Assembly: GCF_016648855.1 (NCBI RefSeq)
Contig: NZ_JACLQU010000001.1
Location: 186,001-250,000 of the forward strand
Origin: Streptococcus parasanguinis
Lineage (GTDB): Bacteria > Bacillota > Bacilli > Lactobacillales > Streptococcaceae
Length of the DNA stretch: 64,000 bases
Direction of reading: 5' to 3'
Shown here: positions 26,883 to 35,011 of the stretch, piece after piece
How positions within the stretch are numbered: the stretch's first letter is position 1
Layout of the letters: each line of letters begins with the position of its first letter
Made by a program: the position numbers and the translations under genes
Notes under the pieces: generated by a model
The model's input: only the letters and a program-made list of their open reading frames with translations
The model's database searches: none
What the model was told of the DNA's origin: nothing

Positions 26883-28307
26883 TTATTTTTCGTCGTACCA
26901 AGAATAGTGGAAGGTACCTTCTTTGTCTTTACGTTGGTAAGTGTGGGCACCAAAGTAGTCACGTTGCGCTTGGATCAAGTTTGCTGGAAGGTCAGCTGAA
27001 CGGTAGCTATCAAAGTAAGTGATGGCAGCTGAGAAGGTTGGCACTGGTACACCTGCTTGAACAGCAAGAGCTACGATATCACGAACTGATTGTTGGTACT
27101 TAGCAGTGACATCCAAGAAGTACTCATCCAAAAGAAGGTTAGCAAGATCTGCATCACGGTTGTAAGCATCTGTAATCTTTTGCAAGAAACGAGAACGGAT
27201 GATACAGCCATCGCGCCAGATAGATGCGATATCTGCAAATGGCAAGTTCCAGTTATTTTCTTTAGAAGCGACACGCAATTGGGCAAAACCTTGTGCGTAT
27301 GAGATGATTTTTGAGAAGTAAAGGGCTTGGCGGATTTTTTCAATCAACTCAGCCTTATCACCTTCAAATTTGAAAGCAGCTGGTTTTGGAAGCACCTTGC
27401 TAGCGTGTACACGTTCTTCTTTATATGTAGAGATGTAACGTGCAAATACTGACTCAGTGATGAGTGACAGTGGCACACCAAGGTCAAGAGCTGATTGGCT
27501 AGTCCATTTACCAGTTCCTTTGTTTCCTGCAGCATCCAAGATGTAGTCTACGATAGGTCCATCTTGACCTTCGTCGTCTTTGCGTCCAAGGATATCCGCA
27601 GTGATTTCGATCAAGTAGCTGTCCAATTCACCCTTGTTCCATTCAGTGAAGATTTCAGCCATGTCTTCTGCAGAAAGTCCAAGCAAGTGTTGCATGAGGT
27701 CATAGCTTTCCGCGATTAATTGCATATCGCCATACTCGATCCCGTTGTGGACCATTTTCACATAGTGACCAGCTCCATCAGGACCGATGTATGTCACACA
27801 TGGTTTGCCATCTTCTGGTGCTTTTGCAGAGATTTCTTCAAGAACATCTGCTACCAATTCATAGGCTTCTTTTTGTCCACCAGGCATGATAGAAGGACCT
27901 TCAAGGGCACCTTTTTCACCACCAGAAACCCCTGTACCGATAAAGTTGATACCAGAGTTTGCCAACTCTTCGTTCCGACGGATGGTATCTTTGTAGAAAG
28001 TATTTCCTCCGTCAATCAAGATATCGCCTTTATCCAAATGTGGAAGAAGGGCTTGGATGGTTGCATCTGTACCAGGTCCTGCTTGAACCATGAGCATGAT
28101 ACGGCGTGGTTTTTCGATAGAGTTTACGAAGCTTTCGATATCATAGCTTGGCACAAAGTTCTTTTCAGGATGGCAAGCAACAACATCTTCTGTTTTTTCT
28201 TTACTACGGTTATAAATGGCAACTGTATAGCCACGAGATTCGATATTAAGGGCAAGGTTACGACCCATTACGGCCATACCAACAACACCAAAGTTTGCTT
28301 TAGTCAT
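26883..28307 (-). CDS. gnd: 6-phosphogluconate dehydrogenase, decarboxylating
   Basis: Oxidative pentose phosphate pathway: 6-phosphogluconate to ribulose-5-phosphate plus CO2 and NADPH. 474 aa. N-terminal Rossmann block [34 protein letters not shown] (substrate loop), catalytic Lys in [12 protein letters not shown], and the C-terminal tail [16 protein letters not shown] ([15 protein letters not shown]). First gene of the gnd-ritR operon, which links NADPH supply to the redox regulator RitR. Confidence 0.97.
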   Translation of the reverse strand: MTKANFGVVGMAVMGRNLALNIESRGYTVAIYNRSKEKTEDVVACHPEKNFVPSYDIESFVNSIEKPRRIMLMVQAGPGTDATIQALLPHLDKGDILIDGGNTFYKDTIRRNEELANSGINFIGTGVSGGEKGALEGPSIMPGGQKEAYELVADVLEEISAKAPEDGKPCVTYIGPDGAGHYVKMVHNGIEYGDMQLIAESYDLMQHLLGLSAEDMAEIFTEWNKGELDSYLIEITADILGRKDDEGQDGPIVDYILDAAGNKGTGKWTSQSALDLGVPLSLITESVFARYISTYKEERVHASKVLPKPAAFKFEGDKAELIEKIRQALYFSKIISYAQGFAQLRVASKENNWNLPFADIASIWRDGCIIRSRFLQKITDAYNRDADLANLLLDEYFLDVTAKYQQSVRDIVALAVQAGVPVPTFSAAITYFDSYRSADLPANLIQAQRDYFGAHTYQRKDKEGTFHYSWYDEK

Positions 28308-28335
28308 GTGACACTCCTCTTTATAGTTTGCCTAT

Positions 28336-28344
28336 ATTCTACCA
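28336..28344 (-). promoter_or_regulatory. Extended -10 promoter for gnd-ritR
   Basis: Minus-strand TGGTAGAAT; transcription expected from about 28329, giving a 22-base leader with AGAGGAGTG as ribosome binding site. Confidence 0.55.
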
Positions 28345-28425
28345 TTTTTTGACATCAAATGAAAGCAGAAAATAGCTTCCCACTTCTCCAAGAGCGAGAA
28401 GATCATGTAAGTCATTTGATCTTAA

Positions 28426-28461
28426 AAACAAAAGTGCCCGAGAAACAGTTCTCAGACACTT
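28426..28461 (-). terminator. Terminator after the flotillin gene
   Basis: Thirteen-base-pair stem with two G-U pairs (AAGTGTCTGAGAA / TTCTCGGGCACTT on the minus strand), a 4-base loop, then TTGTTTTT. Confidence 0.82.
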
Positions 28462-28475
28462 CCTTATGAATGGCA

Positions 28476-29954
28476 TTAATCTTCTTTTGAAGCTAATTCA
28501 TCCGCTTCAATGACCGGTTGTTCTCCTTCTTTGAGTTTGTTGACCGTCATATTGACCCCAAGAGCTCCTGCTAGCAATTGACGAATATCAAATCCAGCTC
28601 CTTGAGAGACTTGGTCGATACTTTGCATAATATCGCCCACCATCTTAGAAGCATTGCCTTCGCCATACATGGTGATTTTATCCACCTTGGTTAATGGTTC
28701 AGCGACAGCACGCGCAATTTCAGGCAACTTATCAACAACCATTTCAGTAATGGCTGCTTCTTGCATTTTCTTCATCGCTTCGGCCTTTTGGTCCAAACCT
28801 TTGGCTTCAGCTTCCAGTTTCAAGCGAATGGCTTCAGCCTCGGCACGACCTTTAGCCTCAATAGCTTCGGCCTCTTGCAATTGGGCAAATTTCTCAGCTT
28901 CGGCTTGGGCTTTTCGAGCTTCGGCTTCTTTTTGTGTTTCGAAGAGTTCTGCTTCTGCCTTGCGTTGGCGTTCGATCAATTCTGCTTCGGCTGCTTGTTG
29001 ACGCGCATATTTTTCAGCTTCGGCTTGCTTACGGATGTTGGCATCCAATTCTTGCTCACGAACCTTAACTTCGCGTTCTTTGACTTCCGCTTCTTTTTCT
29101 TGTTTCATGATATTGGCTTCAGCTGCCACGCGCTCTTGTTCACGACGTTGCACTTCTGCCTCAATCCCTTTAGCTGCATCTGCTTTTGCTTGGGCAATAT
29201 CTGCTTCTTGCTTGAGGGCTGCTTGTTTGAGTTTTAATTCGTTTTGTTTTTGCGCAATTTCAAGATCGGCTGCAACACGTTTGTCGTTGGCCAATTTATC
29301 TTGTTCTGCTTCGACTTCCTTGCGTTCGCGTTCTGCTTTGGCTTTAGCGATCAAGGCATCTTTCTTAATGGTTTCAACATTTTCAATCCCGAGGTTGTCG
29401 ATGACTCCCCCTTCATCAGAGAAGGATTGAACCGTAAAGGCGATGACTTCAAGACCCATTTTAGCCAAATCTGGCGCTACGTTGTCTTGCACCTTTGAAG
29501 CAAACTCTTGACGGTCGTTGACCATCTTACGGAGCTCCATCTGACCGATCACTTCCCGTAAATTCCCTTCCAAGACATCTTGGACAGAATTGGAAATATC
29601 CGTTGTATTCCAGTTCAAGAAGTTCTCTGCAGCACGGGCAATCATCTCATCGGTTGTACCGATTTTTAACTTAACAGCCGCATCGGCACGGACGTTAATG
29701 AAGTCCAGTGTTGGGACTGCTTCAGATGTCCGAACATCTGTCGAGAATTGCTCAATATCAAGATAAGAGCGTTGTTCGACAAAGGGAATCATAAAACCAG
29801 CTTTCCCACGCAAGTGACGTTGTTTCCGAAGACCTGTAATGACCACGACTTCGTTGGGTTTAGCGTTGACATACCCTTTAACAAGCAAAATCAAAATAAT
29901 AACTGCGACTATTAGGCCGGTAATCAACCAACCTGGAATAAATAAAGTATCCAT
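28476..29954 (-). CDS. floA/floT-like: Flotillin family membrane scaffold protein
   Basis: 492 aa. N-terminal membrane helix (about 8-26), SPFH/band-7 domain (about 30-210, with VVVITGLRKQRHLRGKAG and VQDVLEGNLREVIGQM), then a 200-residue Ala/Glu/Lys coiled coil with repeated AEAE motifs (about 210-410), and a C-terminal VDKLPEIARAVAEPLTKVDKI block typical of YuaG/FloT. It organises functional membrane microdomains in relatives. Has its own promoter, whose -35 lies inside the terminator hairpin of yceD. Confidence 0.9.
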   Translation of the reverse strand: MDTLFIPGWLITGLIVAVIILILLVKGYVNAKPNEVVVITGLRKQRHLRGKAGFMIPFVEQRSYLDIEQFSTDVRTSEAVPTLDFINVRADAAVKLKIGTTDEMIARAAENFLNWNTTDISNSVQDVLEGNLREVIGQMELRKMVNDRQEFASKVQDNVAPDLAKMGLEVIAFTVQSFSDEGGVIDNLGIENVETIKKDALIAKAKAERERKEVEAEQDKLANDKRVAADLEIAQKQNELKLKQAALKQEADIAQAKADAAKGIEAEVQRREQERVAAEANIMKQEKEAEVKEREVKVREQELDANIRKQAEAEKYARQQAAEAELIERQRKAEAELFETQKEAEARKAQAEAEKFAQLQEAEAIEAKGRAEAEAIRLKLEAEAKGLDQKAEAMKKMQEAAITEMVVDKLPEIARAVAEPLTKVDKITMYGEGNASKMVGDIMQSIDQVSQGAGFDIRQLLAGALGVNMTVNKLKEGEQPVIEADELASKED

Positions 29955-30002
29955 ACTTTTTCTCCTTTTTTAGAGGTCTCCCCTCTGTTATTTATTAATC
30001 CT

Positions 30003-30030
30003 AGTATATCAAAAGAAGGCCTTTCCTCAA
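30003..30030 (-). promoter_or_regulatory. Promoter for the flotillin gene
   Basis: Minus strand TTGAGG (30025-30030), 16-base spacer ending TGA, then TATACT (30003-30008). The -35 overlaps the terminator stem at 30017-30041. Confidence 0.55.
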
Positions 30031-30041
30031 AGAAAAGACCT
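30011..30041 (-). terminator. Terminator after yceD-like gene
   Basis: Minus strand AGGTCTTTTC / GGAAAGGCCT, ten pairs with G-U wobbles, loop TTTGA, then TCTTTT. Confidence 0.65.
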
Positions 30042-30078
30042 GTATTTATGTCTAAATTTATCAAATGCAATCTCTAGC

Positions 30079-30618
30079 TTATTCTTCATCAAACAAGCCA
30101 TTTAGACCAGCGAAAGGACTGTTTTCTTCTTTCTTGATCGCTTGAGCGGCTTGGTATTCTTCTTCGGACAGGATTTTCCAATCATTGCCTTCGATAAAAC
30201 CTTGTCCAGCCTCTTCTTCTGGAGTGAGAACCTTGAGAGGAATATTGAGCAGAATATTATCCGCTACACTCTCACTCAGGTCAATCTTCCCACCTTCGAT
30301 TGGAAGGATCAAGTCTTCCTCTAGGGCCTCGATATCTGCGTCAGACTGTACATCCTCCGCAAACACCTCTGTTACAGGATAGTTCTCTTGAAGCTCAACA
30401 GGCTCCATGCTTCGGCTAGATGCCAAAACGATGGTGTAGGTCAACTGGTAATCCAAGACATAGAGGCCTGTATCATAGGCTACTCGTCCTGTCGCTGTCA
30501 CATTCTTTAAATCAAGAATTTCTGAATTACGCTTTTGCAGATCCTTTAACAAATCCAACTCTTGATCAAAAGCTAGTCCTTCAGGATTTTTACGGATTTC
30601 TTGTGTATATAAGTTCAT
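30079..30618 (-). CDS. YceD/DUF177 family protein
   Basis: 179 aa. The DUF177 block is present: LKNVTATGRVAYDTGLYVLDYQLTYTIVLASSRSMEPVEL, followed by acidic stretches and a LDLSE-like IDLSESVADNILLNIPLKV. The family is linked to 23S rRNA and large-subunit biogenesis and is normally beside rpmF; here it stands alone, as in other streptococci. The Cys residues common in the family are absent. ATG at 30618 is preceded by GAGGAC; an upstream extension would overlap the promoter TGATATACT near 30651. Confidence 0.8.
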   Translation of the reverse strand: MNLYTQEIRKNPEGLAFDQELDLLKDLQKRNSEILDLKNVTATGRVAYDTGLYVLDYQLTYTIVLASSRSMEPVELQENYPVTEVFAEDVQSDADIEALEEDLILPIEGGKIDLSESVADNILLNIPLKVLTPEEEAGQGFIEGNDWKILSEEEYQAAQAIKKEENSPFAGLNGLFDEE

Positions 30619-30650
30619 TCTTTTGTCCTCAAATCTTCTAGATACTACTA

Positions 30651-30659
30651 GTATATCAT
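30651..30659 (-). promoter_or_regulatory. Extended -10 promoter for the yceD-like gene
   Basis: Minus-strand TGATATACT, placing the start near 30642 and a leader of about 25 bases. Confidence 0.45.
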
Positions 30660-30696
30660 GAAGCTGCCCCTCAACCAAGAAGTCTCCTCAAAAATT

Positions 30697-30792
30697 TGTT
30701 ATAATCATGAAAAAAGATACAGTAACTAGGCCAATTGGTGTTGTACACAAGGTCCCACCATCTCTTGGACAACAGAGGGTCACTGGCTAGGG
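30697..30792 (+). promoter_or_regulatory. Extended -10 promoter and structured leader of the Rgg gene
   Basis: TGTTATAAT ends at 30705, so transcription should start near 30712 and leave a leader of about 110 bases. Within it CTAGGCCA (near 30726) can pair with TGGCTAG (near 30783) with one bulge, and TGTTGT (near 30739) with ACAACA (near 30770), forming one long nested hairpin just before the ribosome binding site. Function unknown. Confidence 0.4.
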
Positions 30793-30822
30793 CATTGAGC
30801 AATGTTAGATAGAGGAGAATTC

Positions 30823-31683
30823 ATGAAAGAAATCGGAGCAGTTTTTCGGCAAATACGTGAAAGTCGCCACATCTCTTTAGAGGAAGCTACGGGTGGCGAA
30901 TTTTCGCGCTCTATGCTGTCGCGATTTGAAAGAGGAGAAAATGACCTGACCACGCAACGGTTTTTTCAGGCCCTTCAACAGATCAAAACCAGCCTCAGTG
31001 AGTTTTCTCATCTAGCTGGAATCGATCAGCACTCTTTTATTCCCAAATTGTTGAAAGAGCACTATGAAAACATGAGCTTGGAACACGACCAAGCCTTGTA
31101 CCAAACTTACCAGCTAGCCTATCAGAAACATCACAAAAAAGAAGACCTCTTAGCCAGCATTATTCTCAAGGCCCAAATGCTTGGCTTCTATCCTGAGGTG
31201 GAGCTCACCGCTAGCCAAGAGGAACTGGATTTCCTCCATGATTATCTCTTCTCTGTCATGATCTGGGGAAATTTTGAATTGAACCTGTTCTCTCTGACCT
31301 CTCCACTTTTCTCTAGTCGCCTCTATCGACAATACACAGAGGAGTTGGTCCAAAGGGAGGATTTCAAGCTTCTCCTAGATTCCTCTCGTCCTGCCCTTAA
31401 CTCTATTTTTCTTAATGGCTTCTTTCTGGCCATTAGTTCAAATGAATTTGAAGATGCAACCTATTTTGATCAGTTGATCAAGGACCACTTTTACTCCGAA
31501 AACGAAGCCTACCTTCGAACAGTTTATCTCTACGCCAAAGGAGAATTTCTCTATCGAAAGGGAGAGAAAGAAATTGGTCTTGAAAAGATGGAGCAGGCCA
31601 TCCAGGTCCTATCCATTCTGGATTGTAAGGATAGTGCTAGCTACTATAGACAGAGCATGCAGGAACTCATCAAAGAAGATTGA
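30823..31683 (+). CDS. Rgg/MutR-family transcriptional regulator
   Basis: 286 aa. N-terminal XRE helix-turn-helix (about 1-65, IGAVFRQIRESRHISLEEA and SMLSRFERGENDL) and a C-terminal helical TPR-like peptide-binding domain of the Rgg type. ATG at 30823 follows AGAGGAG with 6-base spacing; an in-frame ATG 7 codons earlier lacks a site. Rgg proteins usually respond to short hydrophobic peptides; no obvious SHP gene is next to it. Downstream are a 58-aa ORF and an MFS exporter, its likely targets. Confidence 0.9.
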   Translation: MKEIGAVFRQIRESRHISLEEATGGEFSRSMLSRFERGENDLTTQRFFQALQQIKTSLSEFSHLAGIDQHSFIPKLLKEHYENMSLEHDQALYQTYQLAYQKHHKKEDLLASIILKAQMLGFYPEVELTASQEELDFLHDYLFSVMIWGNFELNLFSLTSPLFSSRLYRQYTEELVQREDFKLLLDSSRPALNSIFLNGFFLAISSNEFEDATYFDQLIKDHFYSENEAYLRTVYLYAKGEFLYRKGEKEIGLEKMEQAIQVLSILDCKDSASYYRQSMQELIKED

Positions 31684-31684
31684 A

Positions 31685-31712
31685 AACTCACAGATTTATT
31701 CTGTGAGTTTTT
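31685..31712 (+). terminator. Terminator after the Rgg gene
   Basis: Nine-base stem AACTCACAG / CTGTGAGTT, 7-base loop, followed by TTTTG. Confidence 0.75.
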
Positions 31713-31727
31713 GTTGAAAATATGCAA
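31712..31727. promoter_or_regulatory. Inverted repeat upstream of the 58-aa/MFS operon
   Basis: GTTGAAAATATGCAAC, a short inverted repeat (GTTG / CAAC), lies 67 bases before the ATG of the 58-aa gene and could be the Rgg operator. Only position supports this. Confidence 0.25.
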
Positions 31728-31793
31728 CATTTATTTTTTCTTGCTTTTTAGGTTTACAATAGGACTATCAAGTAAAGAAAGAAGGTTCTTCCC

Positions 31794-31970
31794 ATGATGA
31801 CCAAACTAAAAAACCACTTCCTCCGCTTTCTTCTCTCACATACTAGCGTCTATCTGAAGGATCAGAAGCTAGCTCTTTCAGAAGAGGAAAAATTGGAGCT
31901 CTTCAAACAGATCTTTCGATCCATCAAACAAGTCCTAGCAACTAATCACGTGAAGGAGGAAGGCTCATGA
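31794..31970 (+). CDS. Small conserved-looking 58-aa protein coupled to an MFS gene
   Basis: ATG at 31794 has GAAGG eight bases upstream (a second ATG follows directly). The product is MMTKLKNHFLRFLLSH..., basic N-terminus then an amphipathic, Glu/Lys-rich helix region (residues 24-48, ALSEEEKLELFKQIFRSIKQ). No signal peptide or lipobox. The stop overlaps the MFS start as ATGA, so expression is coupled. Too hydrophilic and long for an SHP pheromone. Possible regulator or subunit of the transporter; not recognised. Confidence 0.65.
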   Translation: MMTKLKNHFLRFLLSHTSVYLKDQKLALSEEEKLELFKQIFRSIKQVLATNHVKEEGS

Positions 31971-33184
31971 AACTCTTAGCTCGTAATAAAATTTTTGCCT
32001 TACTTAGTCTTTCACGCTTTTTAAATACCCTTGGCGCTGCCATCTACAATCTTGTCTTTGTGGTCTTTGCTGCCAGTATGCCGCAACCGAGCCTAGCAGT
32101 TGGCATTGCCAATCTCATTGTATTTATTCCTAGCCTCTTTACCATTTTTGTCGGGATGAAGGCTGACCGCACGAAGAAAAAAGCTAACTGGTTGATCCGC
32201 ATTGGCTATCTTCAAGCTATCCTCTTTATCCTTATTGCCCTCATGACCAAGATTCCGGGTTACCTAGCCTTTTCGATTGTTTGCTTTTTAAACATCGTTT
32301 CAGATTGTTTGAGTGATTATCGCGGAGGCTTGCAACTCCCTATCATGAAAAAGAACATCCCAGACGAGGATTTAATGGAGGCTTATTCCTTCAACCAACT
32401 GCTTAGTATGGTCTGTTCGATTTCTGGACAAGCTCTAGGAGTTTGGCTGCTAGCTATCAGCCATCAAAATTTTGCCCTGGTCGCTTCGATCAATGCAGTG
32501 ACTTTTCTCCTGTCTTCTACCTGTCTCTTGATTAGAAAAAAGCAGCTGACACATGATCCCGTCATTGAGCCCAAAAGTAAGAATTCTTTGGTACACGAAT
32601 GCCAAGAGATGTACCAGAACGCCAAAAGTATTTTTGCAGATGAGGAGGTCCACCACTTTGGTAAGTTGCTCTTCTCATTGGTTCTCATCAATGCTCTTGG
32701 GGGATCCATCTCAGGTATCTACAATTTGCAACTGCTTCACTCCCCCTTCTTTCAGTTGAGCTTTAGCCAATCCCTCTTGATTTTAGAGGCAGTGACTATT
32801 TTAAGCATGGTCTGGGCTAGCCTGACACCCCATGACTATTTTTCCAAGCAATCACTCCACCATATCCTCCTGTGGATCGCAGGTGGGCTCACCATACTTG
32901 GGCTCACAAATATCCTAATGCACTGGGACATTCTTTCCCTTCTACTCATCACTTTCCTTGGTTATCTTGTAGCAAAAATCAACCCAAAAGTTTCCAGTCT
33001 TTTAATGAGCAAATTACCCGCTGAAAAATTAGCTTCTACGTCTAGCTTTTTGGGACTGATGGTCAGCTTTGCCATGCCACTTGGGACAGCTCTCTTTTCT
33101 AGTCTAGCTATCTGGAGCCTTCCCCTAGCGTGGGGGATGTTTGCCATTCTCGGTTTCGGCACCGTCCTCTTAACAACCAAATAA
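31967..33184 (+). CDS. MFS transporter (efflux type)
   Basis: 405 aa with about twelve hydrophobic segments, starting LSRFLNTLGAAIYNLVFVVFA. The loop 2-3 signature appears as GMKADRTKKK. No drug or sugar specificity can be read. GGAGGAAGGCTC precedes the ATG, which overlaps the 58-aa gene's stop by 4 bp. The position after an Rgg regulator suggests peptide-signalled control of an export function. Confidence 0.85.
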   Translation: MKLLARNKIFALLSLSRFLNTLGAAIYNLVFVVFAASMPQPSLAVGIANLIVFIPSLFTIFVGMKADRTKKKANWLIRIGYLQAILFILIALMTKIPGYLAFSIVCFLNIVSDCLSDYRGGLQLPIMKKNIPDEDLMEAYSFNQLLSMVCSISGQALGVWLLAISHQNFALVASINAVTFLLSSTCLLIRKKQLTHDPVIEPKSKNSLVHECQEMYQNAKSIFADEEVHHFGKLLFSLVLINALGGSISGIYNLQLLHSPFFQLSFSQSLLILEAVTILSMVWASLTPHDYFSKQSLHHILLWIAGGLTILGLTNILMHWDILSLLLITFLGYLVAKINPKVSSLLMSKLPAEKLASTSSFLGLMVSFAMPLGTALFSSLAIWSLPLAWGMFAILGFGTVLLTTK

Positions 33185-33186
33185 AA

Positions 33187-33206
33187 AATCCACCGTTTGG
33201 TGGATT
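33187..33206. terminator. Hairpin at the end of the MFS gene
   Basis: ATCCACC / GGTGGAT stem with loop GTTT directly after the MFS stop. The A run on its left gives a terminator on the minus strand; the plus strand lacks a T run here because the 33207-33472 segment intervenes before GGTGGATTTTTT recurs at 33473. Confidence 0.5.
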
Positions 33207-33472
33207 GATCTTGAAGACAAAGTTATCTTAAAAACTTTCCTTAGGTGAGGACGGACGTCAGCGAACTTCTTCGAAGTTCCATGACTTAGTTTTGGACACA
33301 AGGTTCCAAAACTCCCGAGTGCTAGAAACAAAAGTGTTTCTAGCACTTTTCTCACAGCGGAAAGTTTCAATAGATGAGTTAATAATTCTAAAGAATAAAT
33401 TTCTTTTATTTGTATAGAATTTATTAGATTTATAAAGAAAAACAGTTTTCCCACACTCTCAATCCTACTAAT
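33207..33472. repeat. Structured MITE-like insertion flanked by an 8-bp direct repeat
   Basis: Gene-free 266-bp segment between MFS and htpX. It is flanked by GGTGGATT at 33199-33206 and 33473-33480. Inside, AAACTTTCCTTAGGTGAG (33232-) and CTCACAGCGGAAAGTTT (to about 33369) form an imperfect inverted repeat. Between them are three hairpins: GAACTTC/GAAGTTC, AGTTTTGG/CCAAAACT, and AGTGCTAGAAAC/GTTTCTAGCACT followed by TTTTC. The right third is AT-rich and unstructured. No coding potential. Whether it is repeated elsewhere in the genome cannot be seen here. Confidence 0.5.
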
Positions 33473-33482
33473 GGTGGATTTT

Positions 33483-34379
33483 TTACATTTTTCTTAGGCG
33501 AGCTACCCGTTCAGCAATGGGTGGGTGGGTATAAAAGAGTTTTTGCAAACCGGATTCTTTTTTAGGATCGTTGATAAAAAGAGCACTGCTCGCATCATCG
33601 ACATGTCGTTGCATTGGTTCGCTATTGTCTAGTTTTAACAAAGCATTGATCATCCCTTGAGGATTCCGCGTCAATTCAACACTTGAAGCGTCTGCTAGGA
33701 ACTCCCGTTGACGAGAGATGGCTAACTGGACCAGGGTCGCTGCTAATGGTGCTAAAACGATGGCAAGCAAGGAAAGAATCAAAATAACAATCTCCAAACC
33801 ACCGCTACCTTCTCGATCATCGTCCCGGCTACGGCCACCGCCCCACCACATCATCCGACCACCAATGCTAGAAAGCATGGTGATGGCACTAGCAAGGGCA
33901 ACTGCAATCGTAGAGATGCGAATATCGTAATTGCGAATATGGCTGACTTCGTGTCCGATGACTCCCTCCAATTCCTCACGGTTCATCACAGCTAGAAGAC
34001 CTGTCGTTGCTGCAACAGCAGCATTTTGAGGATTAGACCCTGTCGCAAATGCATTCATAGAAGGATCATCTACAATATAGACCCTAGGCATGGGGATCTG
34101 GGCTACCATAGCCATATCTTGTACAATATGGTAGAGTTGAGGGGCTTGCTCTTCCGTTACCTCATGCGCCCCATTCATCCGCATGACAACTTCGGTGGAT
34201 TGAAAAATCATGCTAAAGGCATAGATTCCACCAATAATCAAAGCTAGGATGACGCCACCAAGGGAGGAGCCTAACCAGAGGTAACCAACGGCTGCTCCGA
34301 TAAGAGCTAAGAGTATGAAAAAAGCAATAAGGAGAATCCAAGTTCTCCTTTTATTGCTTGCAATTTGGTCAAAGAGCAT
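33483..34379 (-). CDS. htpX: Membrane zinc metalloprotease HtpX
   Basis: Membrane protein quality control protease. 298 aa. Two N-terminal membrane helices (about 12-60), the catalytic zinc motif [12 protein letters not shown] (about 130-141), two more helices, then [14 protein letters not shown] with the third zinc ligand Glu. C-terminal [13 protein letters not shown]. The start lies one base after the lemA stop; the lemA-htpX pairing is conserved in streptococci. Confidence 0.95.
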   Translation of the reverse strand: MLFDQIASNKRRTWILLIAFFILLALIGAAVGYLWLGSSLGGVILALIIGGIYAFSMIFQSTEVVMRMNGAHEVTEEQAPQLYHIVQDMAMVAQIPMPRVYIVDDPSMNAFATGSNPQNAAVAATTGLLAVMNREELEGVIGHEVSHIRNYDIRISTIAVALASAITMLSSIGGRMMWWGGGRSRDDDREGSGGLEIVILILSLLAIVLAPLAATLVQLAISRQREFLADASSVELTRNPQGMINALLKLDNSEPMQRHVDDASSALFINDPKKESGLQKLFYTHPPIAERVARLRKM

Positions 34380-34380
34380 A

Positions 34381-34941
34381 TTAGTCTCCTAATCCGCTAA
34401 AGTCCACCTTTGGTACTGCTTTTTCTTCTTCAGGCACTTGAAGAAATTCAGCTTGTCTGAAGCCGAACATTCCAGCAATTACGTTTGTTGGGAAAGTTTC
34501 CAACTTGACATTGTAATTGCTTGTGACACTATTGTACAATTGACGAGCATAAGAAATTTTGTTTTCTGTGTTGGTCAATTCTTCTTGCAATTGCATGAAG
34601 TTGGTGTTGGCTTTCAAGTCTGGGTAGTTTTCAGCCACCGCAAAGATGCCTGCTACTTGACGGGAAAGAGCATCACTGGCTGCCATTGCTTCTGCAGGTG
34701 AAGAAGCTTGCGCTACTTGTTGGCGAAGTTGAGTGACCTTAGCAAGGGTATCCCCTTCGTACTTGGCATAGCCTTTAACGGTTTCGATCAAGTTTGGAAT
34801 CAAGTCATTTCGACGTTTCAATTGTACATCAATTTGACTCCAAGCTTCGCGAGTTTGCATCCGGCTTTTCACCAAACCGTTGTAAACTCCTACTACAATC
34901 AACACAAGGACCACAATGATCCCAAGAATAATCCAAATCAT
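34381..34941 (-). CDS. lemA: LemA family protein
   Basis: 186 aa. N-terminal membrane anchor (1-22) followed by the four-helix LemA domain with the signature [23 protein letters not shown] and the block [19 protein letters not shown]. Function not settled. Upstream of htpX in the same transcript. AAAGGAATT precedes the ATG; a TATACT box lies about 40 bases further up, divergent from rsmG. Confidence 0.93.
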   Translation of the reverse strand: MIWIILGIIVVLVLIVVGVYNGLVKSRMQTREAWSQIDVQLKRRNDLIPNLIETVKGYAKYEGDTLAKVTQLRQQVAQASSPAEAMAASDALSRQVAGIFAVAENYPDLKANTNFMQLQEELTNTENKISYARQLYNSVTSNYNVKLETFPTNVIAGMFGFRQAEFLQVPEEEKAVPKVDFSGLGD

Positions 34942-34996
34942 TTTATTGAATTCCTTTCATTTCTTTCTACCAGTATATCAAATTTCCCTTATTTTG

Positions 34997-35005
34997 TGGT
35001 AAAAT
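34997..35005 (+). promoter_or_regulatory. Extended -10 promoter giving a leaderless rsmG transcript
   Basis: TGGTAAAAT; the last T is 35005, and the seventh base after it is 35012, the A of the rsmG ATG. The six bases between (AATAGC) contain no ribosome binding site. Confidence 0.62.
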
Positions 35006-35011
35006 AATAGC

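Noticed and set aside
27720..28352. 210-codon open frame on the plus strand
   Set aside because: It lies entirely antisense to gnd, has no ribosome binding site, and its sequence is the composition expected opposite a conserved gene.
28654..29498. Several long plus-strand frames rich in Ser, Phe and Ala
   Set aside because: They are complements of the Ala/Glu/Lys coiled coil of the flotillin gene, whose codon bias creates open antisense frames.
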